A stretch of 64,000 bases of DNA from Roseibium polysiphoniae (GTDB taxonomy: Bacteria > Pseudomonadota > Alphaproteobacteria > Rhizobiales > Stappiaceae). This document shows positions 35,682-44,914 of this stretch, one piece after another. Both the position numbers and the translations under genes were made by a program. The first letter of the stretch is position 1; each line of letters begins with the position of its first letter. The DNA lies in the NCBI RefSeq assembly GCF_014842925.1, contig NZ_JACYXJ010000007.1, positions 186,001-250,000 on the forward strand, in the 5' to 3' direction. The notes below the pieces were generated by a model. That model did not search any database and was not told where the DNA came from. It saw only the letters and a program-made list of their open reading frames with translations.

Positions 35682-35868
35682 CAATAAAGTCTCCAAATGA
35701 TCTAAAAATCAGCTTTGCCGGATCCCACAAAAATCGACACACAATTTCCAGCAAATTCGGTTGGCGTCAAACCCTTGATAACCACCCTTAGGACATAATT
35801 GACAGCTATCGGCACGCGATCAGGTGCCATAGATAAACCGTCTCCAACAGGCTGTTCCAACCTCTTTC

Positions 35869-36561
35869 ATGCTCACGCTCTATCATCATCCGTTCTCGCC
35901 GTCGTCCCGCTTCGTTCGTTTGATGTTGAAGGAGTATGGAGCCGAGTATCAGGAACGGACCATAAATCCCTGGGAGCGTCCCGCGGAGCTGCTCGACCTC
36001 AACCCGGCCGGCACCGTGCCCGTTCTCGTTGAGAACGATGGTCCACCGATTTGCGGCGCCTCGCCTATCATGGAATATCTTGATGAGACCCGTGGCTACG
36101 CGGTCGCGGACAGGCGTTTGATGCCGGATCACCCAGATGCGCGCGCAGAGTGTCGCCGTCTGGTCGATTGGTCGCTCAGCAAGTTTGACCTCGAAGTCGT
36201 CGGCCATCTTGTCCGGGAGCGCATCTACAAGCAGACAATGCCGAAGTCTGCGGGCGGCGGCGAGCCTGATTCTGCCGCGCTGCGGGTCGCGCGCGCAAAC
36301 ATCCACCACCATCTGCGATATTTCGGCTATCTTGTGGCTTCGCGCAGGTGGATCGCAGGGGATCGGCTGTCATTCGCCGATTTCGCGCTCGCAGCCGAGC
36401 TCTCCTGCGCTGACTATCTGGGTGAAGTGCCATGGGCGGCGGAAGACAACGTGAAGAGCTGGTACGCTCGGGTCAAATCACGGCCGAGCATGCGTCCACT
36501 TCTGGGCGAGAAGATCCTGGGCATGCCGGCGGCGGCGACCTACGCGGATCTGGACTTCTGA
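35869..36561 (+). CDS. Glutathione S-transferase family protein
   Basis: 230 residues. An N-terminal thioredoxin-like domain ([19 protein letters not shown], with [19 protein letters not shown] giving the glutathione-binding Ser) is followed by an all-helical C-terminal domain with [15 protein letters not shown]. Substrate unknown. The ribosome-binding site is weak. The stop codon overlaps the probable CTG start of queG, so the two genes look coupled. Confidence 0.86.
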   Translation: MLTLYHHPFSPSSRFVRLMLKEYGAEYQERTINPWERPAELLDLNPAGTVPVLVENDGPPICGASPIMEYLDETRGYAVADRRLMPDHPDARAECRRLVDWSLSKFDLEVVGHLVRERIYKQTMPKSAGGGEPDSAALRVARANIHHHLRYFGYLVASRRWIAGDRLSFADFALAAELSCADYLGEVPWAAEDNVKSWYARVKSRPSMRPLLGEKILGMPAAATYADLDF

Positions 36562-37697
36562 GCAATACGGCAGGCAAACCCGGCAAGACCGAAAAGCTGA
36601 TCAAGGCGCTCGAAGACAAAGCCTCAAGCCTCGGGTTCGACGGGCTGAGGATCACTTCCGCGACCAGCATTCCACAAGCACCTGAGCGACTGCGCCAGTT
36701 TCTGGACGCGGGTCATCACGGCAGCATGGGCTGGATGCAAGAGACCGCTGAACGCCGGGGAGACCCTCGCAAGCTTTGGCCAGAAGTCAGATCAGTGATC
36801 ATGCTCGCGATGAACTATGGGCCCGAGGATGCCCCGCTCGCCCATCTGGAAGACCCGCGCAGCGCCGGCATATCGGTCTATGCCCGGCACCGGGATTACC
36901 ATGATGTCATCAAGGGGCGACTGAAGGAGCTTGCCAATTTCCTCGGCTCGCGCGCAGGAGGCGACGTTAAAGTCTTCGTCGACACTGCACCCGTCATGGA
37001 AAAGCCCCTTGCGGAGGCGGCAGGGCTTGGTTGGCAGGGCAAGCATACAAATCTTGTGTCGCGAGAACTCGGATCCTGGTTCTTTCTGGGATCGATCTTC
37101 ACCACACTGGAACTGCCACCTTCAGGCGGAGAGATCGATCATTGTGGATCCTGCCGGGCCTGCCTTGAAAACTGCCCGACTGACGCTTTCCCGGCCCCCT
37201 ATCAGATCGACGCCAGGCGCTGCATCTCCTATCTGACGATCGAGCACGCAGGGCCAATCCCGACAGAGTTGCGAAAACCAATGGGCAACAGGATCTACGG
37301 CTGTGACGACTGCCTGGCAGCCTGCCCCTGGAACAAATTCGCCTCGACGGCCAGCGAGGCGAAGTTGATCGCGCGGGATGATCTGAAATCACCCCAGCTC
37401 GGCGATCTTCTCGCGCTTGACGATGCCGCATTTCGAAAGCTCTTTTCCGGCTCGCCTATCAAACGGATCGGACGAAACAGGTTTCTTCGAAACGTGTTGA
37501 TCGCGGCCGGAAATTCCAGGGAGCCTGAGTTCCTGGCGAAAGTGCGAGCCCTGTTGGATGACTACGCCCCTGTTGTCAGAGGCGCCGCGGCCTGGGCCTT
37601 TCGGCAACTCGCGCCAGAAGACGAGCGCTCAGCCGAGCTCGCGCGGCGCCTCGAAAGCGAAACTGATCCGGACGTTCGCGAAGAGTGGGCGGCCTAG
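36558..37697 (+). CDS. queG: Epoxyqueuosine reductase
   Basis: 379 residues if begun at CTG 36558, which overlaps the GST stop (CTGA). The domain order is the cobalamin-binding N-terminal domain, then two [4Fe-4S] motifs ([18 protein letters not shown] and the [12 protein letters not shown] cluster, about 195-265), then a short C-terminal HEAT-like part ([12 protein letters not shown]). It makes queuosine from epoxyqueuosine in tRNA wobble bases. No ATG, GTG or TTG exists in frame between ATG 36432, inside the GST gene, and the MGWM motif at about residue 57, so the start is either CTG 36558 or a long overlap from 36432. It ends three bases before the convergent fdsA. Confidence 0.9.
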   Translation: MSNTAGKPGKTEKLIKALEDKASSLGFDGLRITSATSIPQAPERLRQFLDAGHHGSMGWMQETAERRGDPRKLWPEVRSVIMLAMNYGPEDAPLAHLEDPRSAGISVYARHRDYHDVIKGRLKELANFLGSRAGGDVKVFVDTAPVMEKPLAEAAGLGWQGKHTNLVSRELGSWFFLGSIFTTLELPPSGGEIDHCGSCRACLENCPTDAFPAPYQIDARRCISYLTIEHAGPIPTELRKPMGNRIYGCDDCLAACPWNKFASTASEAKLIARDDLKSPQLGDLLALDDAAFRKLFSGSPIKRIGRNRFLRNVLIAAGNSREPEFLAKVRALLDDYAPVVRGAAAWAFRQLAPEDERSAELARRLESETDPDVREEWAA

Positions 37698-37700
37698 GCC

Positions 37701-40469
37701 CTACTCCGCAGCCTCGAGCATCGCTGGTGCTATCCTCGCAGCACAGTACTTGAACTCCGGAATTTTGCCGAAAGGATCCAACTGCGGATTTGTCAGGAAA
37801 TTCGCTGGGGCTTCCTGGAAACAGAACGGAATGAAAAGCATTCCTGTTGAAACGTCGCGATCAGCGCGAAGCGTCAATGTGATCGTCCCGCGGCGGGTCT
37901 CGACCCTCACCTGCTGTCCGACTTCCAATCCAGCCTTGCGAATTTCCTTTGGATGCATGGAGACAACGGGCTCTGGCTCAATCGCATCCAGCACAGTTGC
38001 ACGGCGGGTCATTGCCCCGGTGTGCCAATGCTCCAGCATGCGACCTGTTGTCAGGACGAGCGGGAAATCAGCGTCAGGCAGCTCGGCTGGCGGCACAAGA
38101 TCTGTCGGAACAATCCTGGCGCGCCCGTCACTGGTGGGGAAGGATTGGCCGAAGAGGATTTCATTGCCGGGTGCATGGTCATCGTCAGCCGGATAGGTCA
38201 CCGTTCCATCGCGTTCCAGCCGATCCCAGGAAATGTGCTCCAGCGAACGCATGTGCGAGCGCATTTCCTCATAGACCTCCGGCACCCCCGAGTAGTCCCA
38301 ATTCAGACCAACCCGATTTGCGAGCTCGATGATCAGATCCAGATCCGGTCGCGCCTCACCTGGCGCGGAAACGCAGGGGCGTCCGATCTGAACCTGACGG
38401 TTGGTGTTGGTGAAGGTGCCGAGCTTTTCGGCGTGAGCCGTAGCCGGCAAGATCACATCGGCATGCCAGGCCGTCTCTGTCAGGAAGATATCCTGCACGA
38501 CAAGGTGCTTCAGGCTTGTCAGGGCCTTGCGCGCATGATGCTGGTCCGGGTCTGACATGGCCGGGTTCTCACCCATGACATACATGGCTTCAATGCCACC
38601 GGCGAGAATGTCATCCATGATTTCAACGACGGTCAGTCCACGTTGCGGATCGAGCGTCCTTCCCCAGGCGTCTTCAAATTCCGCGAGTATCGCCGGGTCT
38701 TCAACCGAGCGATAATCCGGAAACACTTGCGGAATGAGCCCTGCGTCCGAGGCACCCTGCACGTTGTTTTGACCGCGGAGCGGATGGAGGCCAGTCCCGG
38801 GCCGCCCGATGTGTCCGGTCGTCAGTGCCATGGCAATCAGGCAGCGGACGTTGTCCGTTCCGTGCACGTGCTGCGAAACGCCCATGCCCCAGAAGATGAT
38901 CGACTTGCCGCTCTTGGCATACAGGCGAGCGACTTCACGCAAGGTTTCGGCATCAATACCGCAGACCGGTTCCATTGCCTCCGGCGTGAAATCCGCAATC
39001 TTTTCCTTCAGTGCCTCAAAGCCATCCACATGAGCTGCAATGTACTGGCTGTCGTAAAGCCCCTCGGTGATAATGACATTCAGAATTGCGTTCAGCATCG
39101 CAACGTCGGAGCCGGGCTTGAACACCAGCGCATAATCGGCGAAACGCATCAGACCCTGGTGACGCGGGTCCATGACGACAAGCTTGGCACCGCGTTGAGC
39201 CGCCTGCTTCAGATATGTTGCCGCAACGGGGTGGTTCTGCTCAGGCCTCGCGCCGATGACAATGATACAATCCGCATCAAGTGCCGAACTGAAGGGCGCC
39301 GTGACCGCGCCAGAGCCGATACCTTCCATTAGTGCGGCAACCGAAGAGGCGTGGCACAGACGCGTGCAATGATCGACGTTGTTGGTGCCAAATCCCTGGC
39401 GGATGAATTTCTGGAACAGATAGGCTTCTTCATTTGAGCCTTTGGCGGATCCGAAGCCGGCAAGGCCTGCTCCGCCCTTTGCGCCATAGCTCTCTTTCAA
39501 GCCATCCGCGGCACGGTGGAGCGCTTCCTCCCAGGACGCCTCCCGGAACACCGTCAAATAGTTGGACGGGTTCAGTTTCAACTCGGGGTCTTTGGGTGCA
39601 TCCTCCCGCCGTACCAGCGGCTTCGTCAAACGTTCAGGACTTGAGACATAATCAAAACCAAACCGGCCTTTGACGCATAGCCGGTTTTCGTTGGCAGGTC
39701 CGTCGCGCCCTTCGACCTTTACGATCTTGCCGTCGCTGACCGACACGGACGTCAGACAGCCAACGCCACAGAATGGACAGACACTGTCGACAGTTTCGTC
39801 CGGATAGACCGTTCGCGTTGCCGCCGTCTCATCCATCAAGCTCTTTTCGAAGAGTGCACCTGTAGGACAGGCCGACACGCATTCGCCGCAAGCGACACAG
39901 CTTGAAAGGCCCATCGGATCGGCGAGGTCGAAGACTGGCGCTGCGTGGCTGCCACGCCACCCCATCCCGATCACGTCATTGACCTGGACCTCACGACAGG
40001 CGCGTTCACAAAGGTTACAGGCAATGCAAGCCTCCAGATTGACGGCGATTGCCGGATGCGAAACGTCCTGCGCGGGCCTTTCGCAGGGAGCATATCGGCT
40101 CGCTGTCACACCAATATTGTCGGACCAGCGCCAAAAGTCGCTTTCCGGGTCAGGGTGCGCATGCCGATCTGGCTGATCGGCCATCAGCAGTTCAAAAACC
40201 ATCTCGCGGGCCTTGGTTGCCCGCTCCGTCTCCGTGTTGACGACCATGCCTTCCGCAGGATGACGGATGCAGGAGGCGGTTAGGGTGCGCTCACCCTCAA
40301 TATCGACCATACAGGCACGACAATTGCCGTCCGAGCGATAGCCCGGCGCATCCTTGTGACACAAATGCGGGATGCCAACGCCTTCCCTCTTTGCCACTTG
40401 CCAGATGGTTTCATCTTCGGAAGCGGTGACGGACTTTCCATCAAGTGTGAAGGTGACGACCTCACTCAT
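37701..40469 (-). CDS. fdsA: NAD-dependent formate dehydrogenase, alpha subunit (molybdenum)
   Basis: 922 residues. An N-terminal NuoG-like part has a [2Fe-2S] domain (GNCRACMVDIEG), a His-Cys cluster and two [4Fe-4S] motifs (ACNLCERACREVQ, SCVACGECVSACPTGAL). A further cluster (CPFCGVGC) begins the catalytic part with bis-MGD binding. The molybdenum ligand is Cys in NVDHCTRLCHASS (about residue 370), not selenocysteine. GRPGTGLHPLRGQNNVQGASD is typical. It oxidises formate to CO2 and passes electrons to the FMN subunit next door. The start overlaps fdsB by four bases. fdsC (fdhD-like) and fdsD are not downstream. Confidence 0.93.
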   Translation of the reverse strand: MSEVVTFTLDGKSVTASEDETIWQVAKREGVGIPHLCHKDAPGYRSDGNCRACMVDIEGERTLTASCIRHPAEGMVVNTETERATKAREMVFELLMADQPDRHAHPDPESDFWRWSDNIGVTASRYAPCERPAQDVSHPAIAVNLEACIACNLCERACREVQVNDVIGMGWRGSHAAPVFDLADPMGLSSCVACGECVSACPTGALFEKSLMDETAATRTVYPDETVDSVCPFCGVGCLTSVSVSDGKIVKVEGRDGPANENRLCVKGRFGFDYVSSPERLTKPLVRREDAPKDPELKLNPSNYLTVFREASWEEALHRAADGLKESYGAKGGAGLAGFGSAKGSNEEAYLFQKFIRQGFGTNNVDHCTRLCHASSVAALMEGIGSGAVTAPFSSALDADCIIVIGARPEQNHPVAATYLKQAAQRGAKLVVMDPRHQGLMRFADYALVFKPGSDVAMLNAILNVIITEGLYDSQYIAAHVDGFEALKEKIADFTPEAMEPVCGIDAETLREVARLYAKSGKSIIFWGMGVSQHVHGTDNVRCLIAMALTTGHIGRPGTGLHPLRGQNNVQGASDAGLIPQVFPDYRSVEDPAILAEFEDAWGRTLDPQRGLTVVEIMDDILAGGIEAMYVMGENPAMSDPDQHHARKALTSLKHLVVQDIFLTETAWHADVILPATAHAEKLGTFTNTNRQVQIGRPCVSAPGEARPDLDLIIELANRVGLNWDYSGVPEVYEEMRSHMRSLEHISWDRLERDGTVTYPADDDHAPGNEILFGQSFPTSDGRARIVPTDLVPPAELPDADFPLVLTTGRMLEHWHTGAMTRRATVLDAIEPEPVVSMHPKEIRKAGLEVGQQVRVETRRGTITLTLRADRDVSTGMLFIPFCFQEAPANFLTNPQLDPFGKIPEFKYCAARIAPAMLEAAE

Positions 40470-42142
40470 TGGTCGAACTCCTCGGGGAAGAATTTGAGGA
40501 CGGAGGCCACTGGGTTTGGAGCCGCTTGCCCCAGACCGCAGATAGACGCCGAGCGCATGACCTCATCCAGATCCGCGATTTTGTCACGATCCCAAGTCTT
40601 TTCCGTCAGCAGCGAGACCATCTTTTCGGTGCCTGAGCGGCAAGGCGTGCACTGGCCGCAGCTTTCATGCTTGAAGAACCGCATGAGATTGAGTGCGACG
40701 TCACGCATGTTGTCACGATCCGAAAAGACCAACACGGCATGGCTTCCGATAAAACAGCCGTGTTTTTCCAATGTGCCGAAATCGAGAGGTTCATCGCCAA
40801 GCAAGGCTGGCAGGATGCCACCAGAAGCTCCTCCGGGAAGATAGGCCTTGAAGGTATGGCCGTCCTCCATGCCACCACAGAACTCTTCGATCAGTTCATT
40901 CATGGTGACGCCGGCCGGAGCCTCTTTGACGCCAGGGTTCTTCACGCGGCCGGAAACTGAGAAAGAGCGAAAACCCTTGTGGCCGCGGCGTCCCTGCGCG
41001 GCAAACCAGTCCGAGCCTTTTTCGATGATGTCACGGAGCCAGAACAGGGTCTCAACGTTGTGATTGAGTGTCGGCCGGCCAAACAGTCCCACCTGCGCAA
41101 TGTAAGGCGGCCTGTGGCGCGGCAGTCCCCGCTTGCCTTCGATGGATTCGATCATCGCGCTTTCCTCGCCGCAGATATAGGCGCCTGCGCCGCGCCGAAG
41201 CTCGATATCGATCGTCGTGATGACACCACACTCTCTCAGGAGCGCGATTTCTGCTTTCAGGATGGCGAGAACGGCCGGATACTCATCGCGCATGTAGAGG
41301 TAAATGCGCTCCGCACCAATCGCATGTGCAGCAATGAGGGCGCCTTCGAGCATGCGATGCGGGTCCCGTTCAAGATGGTAACGATCCTTGAAGGTGCCGG
41401 GCTCTCCCTCATCCCCATTCACTGTCAGATATTTCGGACCGGGAAGGTCGTGAACGATCTTCCACTTCGTACCGGTCGGGAACCCTGCCCCGCCGAGACC
41501 GCGAAGGCCAGCTGCCAATGCATGGTCTGCGATGTCGACAGCGTCCAGACTTCCGGCCCTGACCTTTTGCAGAACCTCATAGCCGCCAGCCGCAAGATAG
41601 GCTTTCAACCCTACAAATTCTGGCAGAAGCGGGAGCTGATCTCCAGCATAGATCGCCGAGTGAACCGCGAGTTCATTCGCGCCATCGATGGCCTTCTTGC
41701 CGACCTGGACCGCAGGCGCGCCAGCGCATCTCCCTATGCAAGGAACCTTTTGAACCCTGATCTTCGCGGGATCCAAACCTGTCTGAAGAGAAGCAGCTAA
41801 TGCTTCGCTTCCCTTAAGTGAACAGGCGATGCTGTCGCAGACCCTCACTGTCAGTGGAGCAGGCGCCGCTTCGCCTTCCCGAATGATATCGAAGTGATGA
41901 TAGAAGCTCGCAACTTCGAAAATCTCGGCCTGAGACAAGCGCATCTCTTCGGCTAGCGCCTTCAGATGCCGAGCATGCAGACAACCGAATTTATCCTGGA
42001 TCTTGTGGAGATGCTCAATCAGGAAGTCGCGCTGCCGGGTCTCATTTCCCAAGAGACTGCGTACATCTTCAAGAGCTGTTTCTTCGAGCTGGCGGCCCTT
42101 GGGCTGGGACGGCTTTCTGGAAAGCCCCTTGCCGAATGTCAT
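40466..42142 (-). CDS. fdsB: Formate dehydrogenase fused gamma-beta subunit (FdsG-FdsB)
   Basis: 558 residues. The first 170 are NuoE/FdsG-like (thioredoxin fold with a [2Fe-2S] site: CDSIACSLKGSE and PCIGRCAGAPAVQVG). The rest is NuoF/FdsB-like: GLRGLGGAGFPTGTKW binds FMN, GDEGEPGTFKDR and RRGAGAYICGEESAMI bind NAD, and HESCGQCTPCRSGTEKM holds a [4Fe-4S] cluster. In many bacteria these are two genes. The protein passes electrons from formate to NAD. It is the first gene of the operon, with a LysR gene and a palindrome upstream. Confidence 0.92.
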   Translation of the reverse strand: MTFGKGLSRKPSQPKGRQLEETALEDVRSLLGNETRQRDFLIEHLHKIQDKFGCLHARHLKALAEEMRLSQAEIFEVASFYHHFDIIREGEAAPAPLTVRVCDSIACSLKGSEALAASLQTGLDPAKIRVQKVPCIGRCAGAPAVQVGKKAIDGANELAVHSAIYAGDQLPLLPEFVGLKAYLAAGGYEVLQKVRAGSLDAVDIADHALAAGLRGLGGAGFPTGTKWKIVHDLPGPKYLTVNGDEGEPGTFKDRYHLERDPHRMLEGALIAAHAIGAERIYLYMRDEYPAVLAILKAEIALLRECGVITTIDIELRRGAGAYICGEESAMIESIEGKRGLPRHRPPYIAQVGLFGRPTLNHNVETLFWLRDIIEKGSDWFAAQGRRGHKGFRSFSVSGRVKNPGVKEAPAGVTMNELIEEFCGGMEDGHTFKAYLPGGASGGILPALLGDEPLDFGTLEKHGCFIGSHAVLVFSDRDNMRDVALNLMRFFKHESCGQCTPCRSGTEKMVSLLTEKTWDRDKIADLDEVMRSASICGLGQAAPNPVASVLKFFPEEFDQ

Positions 42143-42220
42143 GTCATCTGTTCCCGCTGGCTATAATAGCCTGAGGAAACGTCCTTCCAAATGCAATGGC
42201 AAGTCATCAATGCGGATCAT

Positions 42221-42241
42221 TTGATAATCTGAAATTATCAA
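42221..42241. promoter_or_regulatory. Perfect inverted repeat, candidate LysR-type operator of the fds operon
   Basis: TTGATAAT-CTGAA-ATTATCAA (8-5-8), containing the T-N11-A core of LysR-type sites. It lies 79 bases before the fdsB start codon and four bases after the LysR stop codon. The FdsR regulator of Cupriavidus formate dehydrogenase is also LysR-type. Binding here is inferred. Confidence 0.65.
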
Positions 42242-42244
42242 TTT

Positions 42245-43147
42245 TCAGGCAATATCCGGTATCGCTGCAACTAAAGCTGATGTCACGGGCAGCGCCGGTT
42301 CACGCTGGGGCACGAGGATGCCGAGCTTCGCCCGCGCGTCAGGGTCGACGAGATCGAGGACCTGCAGGCCCTCGCTCAGTCCTGCATCCACCTGAAGGCG
42401 TGGCAAGATGGTCGCAAAGCCGCCGTCTCGGACAAGTGCAAGTATCGCGTTGAAGCTGTTCGATTCAAATGGCGTCTCGGGCGTCTTGCCCGCCTGTGCG
42501 AACGCGGCCTCTATGATCCGGCGGTTCTGCATGTCAGGCGTCAACAAACAAAGAGGCAGCTCAGCCGCCTGAGACCAGGTCATCTTCGTTGCGTTAGTCG
42601 CTTTCAGATCGACATTTTGCGCTGCGACGAGACAGTAGGTTTCCTCGTAGATCGGAAATGCTTTGCAATCCGCCGGAGTGCCTTCAGCCAGATAGGTGAG
42701 CCCTGCATCGAGACTAAAGTCCGCCAGTCCAGCCTCGATCGCAGATGATGACAGGGATAGGACCCGGAAGGTTATGCGGGGATGGATCCGTGCGAGGCGA
42801 CCGCAAAGCCGACCCGCATAGGGCGCGGCAGATGGCACAACACCGAGCCGCAAGACCCCAGACGGGCTGCCTGAAACGGCAACGTCCTGCACCAAGCCGC
42901 CGCAGTCAGACAAAATGCGTCTTGCCCAGACGAGGATCCGCTCTCCCTCGGGTGTAAAACCTTCGAACCGTTTGCCCCGAAAAATCAATGGCGTCGCGAG
43001 AGCCGCCTCCAGACGCCGTATTCTTGCAGACAGGGCGGGTTGCGACAGGCCACATGCAGCAGCAGCCCGAGCGAAGTGCCGGTGTTCAGACATGGCGAGA
43101 AGAAGGCGAAGGTCAATCAGATCGAACGGAGGAAGACGATCCATCAT
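42245..43147 (-). CDS. LysR-type regulator, probable formate dehydrogenase regulator (FdsR-like)
   Basis: 300 residues. The N-terminal winged HTH (FDLIDLRLLLAMSEHRHFARAAAACGLSQPALSARIRRLE) occupies about 5-65, and the periplasmic-binding-like effector domain follows (VLRLGVVPSAAPYAG, LPLCLLTPDMQNR). It lies directly upstream of the fds operon on the same strand, with the palindrome between them. That arrangement supports control of fds by formate or a related signal. It follows rppH by six bases, so it may also be read from the upstream housekeeping operon. Confidence 0.85.
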   Translation of the reverse strand: MMDRLPPFDLIDLRLLLAMSEHRHFARAAAACGLSQPALSARIRRLEAALATPLIFRGKRFEGFTPEGERILVWARRILSDCGGLVQDVAVSGSPSGVLRLGVVPSAAPYAGRLCGRLARIHPRITFRVLSLSSSAIEAGLADFSLDAGLTYLAEGTPADCKAFPIYEETYCLVAAQNVDLKATNATKMTWSQAAELPLCLLTPDMQNRRIIEAAFAQAGKTPETPFESNSFNAILALVRDGGFATILPRLQVDAGLSEGLQVLDLVDPDARAKLGILVPQREPALPVTSALVAAIPDIA

Positions 43148-43153
43148 GTCGGC

Positions 43154-43693
43154 TTAGGCCGTCAGATGAGAAAAAGCGGACACAACCACTTCGTAGACGC
43201 CCCGCTTGAAGGGGACGATCAGTCCGGGGAGCGTCTGAGCGTCCACCCATTTCCATTCGCAAAACTCAGGCTTATGGCCATCAGGCGGTGAGAGGACGTT
43301 GATCTCATCAACCGGGCCGGTGAAGCGCACAGCATACCATTTCTGCGCCTGTCCCCGGTATTTCTTGCGCCGTGACACGGCGATGACTTCCGCAGGATAG
43401 TCGTAGGTCAGCCAGTCCGCAGTCTCGCCGACAACCGAGACAGAATGGATCGAGGTTTCTTCGTAAAGCTCTCTCAGCGCGGCCACCTTCGGGTCCTCGC
43501 TGGTATCGATCCCGCCCTGTGGCATTTGCCAGGCGAACTCGTACTCGGAAGCGCCCTTGCCGTCGTCTCGCTTACCGACCCAGACCTTGCCAGCCTCATT
43601 CAACACCATGATTCCGACACAGGGGCGGTATGGCAATCCGTCTGAAACAACAGGAAAGCCCGGGTCCGTTCTCTCTTTAGGCACGGAAATCAC
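43154..43693 (-). CDS. rppH: RNA pyrophosphohydrolase
   Basis: 179 residues, GTG start at 43693 directly after the preceding stop. The Nudix box is GGIDTSEDPKVAALRELYEE, and YRPCVGIMVLNEAGKVWVGKR and EFAWQMPQGG are typical of RppH/IalA. It removes pyrophosphate from 5' triphosphate RNA and starts mRNA decay. It ends a long operon after ctpA and the divergent polysaccharide deacetylase gene, the usual order in Hyphomicrobiales. Confidence 0.92.
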   Translation of the reverse strand: MISVPKERTDPGFPVVSDGLPYRPCVGIMVLNEAGKVWVGKRDDGKGASEYEFAWQMPQGGIDTSEDPKVAALRELYEETSIHSVSVVGETADWLTYDYPAEVIAVSRRKKYRGQAQKWYAVRFTGPVDEINVLSPPDGHKPEFCEWKWVDAQTLPGLIVPFKRGVYEVVVSAFSHLTA

Positions 43694-44830
43694 TCATCGA
43701 TCAATCGTTGCGCTTACAGGCACGAGCAAAAGGCCCCGCTCTTCAAGGTCGCGAGACCAGACCTCGAGTTGGCGGACCGTGACCGGCAGAGCCGAACCGG
43801 AGGCCACGGCGACACCGCGCGCTCTGGCGACGCCCTCCAACTGAAGCAGTTTCGCGTTGATCTGGTCTTCCCGCGGAACGGCATCCAGCACAACATCGAC
43901 CGCACTGAAGGGTGCTTTAACCTCGGCAGCGACTTCGGCGGACATGCTGCGCGAAGATGCTCCGTTGTCGACGAACATCAGGCCGCGGCCGGTGAGCTTT
44001 TCCAACAGATACTGCATGGAAGGCCGCGTCGACGTATAGCGCGCACCCATTTCATTGATCACGCCAACATAGTTTGTGACCCGCGTCATCAACCATGCCA
44101 AACGATCCATCATCTCGGCAGGACGCAGACTGATGAGCAAAGTGTGCGGACCGGGGTCATTGTCAGGAAAGTCAAAAGGCTCAAGCGGCAACTGGAGCAG
44201 AAGTTCGTGCCCCTTGGTGCGTGCGCTCTGCATCCAGCGGTCCATGTTGGAGCCATAGGGTGCCATGGCAAAGGTCACGTCGGCCGGCAGACTGTCGATG
44301 GCGTTCTGCGTCCCGGTCTCGCTCAACCCAAGCCCACCGATGATCACTGCGATCTTTGGAATGGATGCGAATTCGCTCGAAAACGGTCGCGCATAGGCGT
44401 CCAGAGGCCGGACGCCATCCGAGCTGATACGCGGCAAGAATCCGTAGTCGGATCTCTCGCTGACGCGCGGGTCAGGGTTGATCAGAAGTCCCGCGGACGG
44501 ACCATCGCCCCCTTCTGACGCTTGAAGGTTATAGCGAGGTCCCAGGTTCGCATTGTTCTGCTCACGCCTCAGATTGGGGCCTAGATCGCCTTCAAGTGAG
44601 GGGCGAATTTCGACGACTTCGATATCGCGAGAGGAGAGGCCCTTGACGGAGTTTTCCAGTGGCACCACAGCGACCGGTTCGCCGCCGAAGGGATCGTTCA
44701 CAACCCCCATCCAGATCGCCGCAGTCGTCGCCACAACGCTCAAGATCCCCACCCCCATCAATCCAAAGGGGAGACGAAGGATTCGGCGTTTTCCAAGTCC
44801 TAAGGGTGCAGAGAGATCTTCACTCGCCAT
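43694..44830 (-). CDS. Divergent polysaccharide deacetylase family protein (DUF610)
   Basis: 378 residues. One membrane helix near 20-42 is followed by a low-complexity linker and a periplasmic domain with IAVIIGGLGLSETGTQNAI, VTFAMAPYGSNMD, GHELLLQLPLEPFDFP and GLMFVDNGASSRS. These are marks of the divergent deacetylase family always seen after ctpA. The envelope function is unproven; peptidoglycan or another periplasmic glycan is the likely target. It is followed at once by rppH. Confidence 0.88.
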   Translation of the reverse strand: MASEDLSAPLGLGKRRILRLPFGLMGVGILSVVATTAAIWMGVVNDPFGGEPVAVVPLENSVKGLSSRDIEVVEIRPSLEGDLGPNLRREQNNANLGPRYNLQASEGGDGPSAGLLINPDPRVSERSDYGFLPRISSDGVRPLDAYARPFSSEFASIPKIAVIIGGLGLSETGTQNAIDSLPADVTFAMAPYGSNMDRWMQSARTKGHELLLQLPLEPFDFPDNDPGPHTLLISLRPAEMMDRLAWLMTRVTNYVGVINEMGARYTSTRPSMQYLLEKLTGRGLMFVDNGASSRSMSAEVAAEVKAPFSAVDVVLDAVPREDQINAKLLQLEGVARARGVAVASGSALPVTVRQLEVWSRDLEERGLLLVPVSATIDR

Positions 44831-44873
44831 GGGGTCCGTCGGGCATCCTTTGTTTCGGCTCGAGCAGAAGAGT

Positions 44874-44907
44874 GGTGGCCGCGCTTCTGTATCAAAGCGC
44901 GGCCACC
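44874..44907 (-). terminator. Strong hairpin after ctpA
   Basis: 13-base stem GGTGGCCGCGCTT (44874-44886) / AAGCGCGGCCACC (44895-44907), loop of eight. It begins eight bases after the ctpA stop but lacks a following T-run on the minus strand. It may be a partial terminator or an mRNA 3'-end stabiliser inside the operon. Confidence 0.6.
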
Positions 44908-44914
44908 AGCTTTA

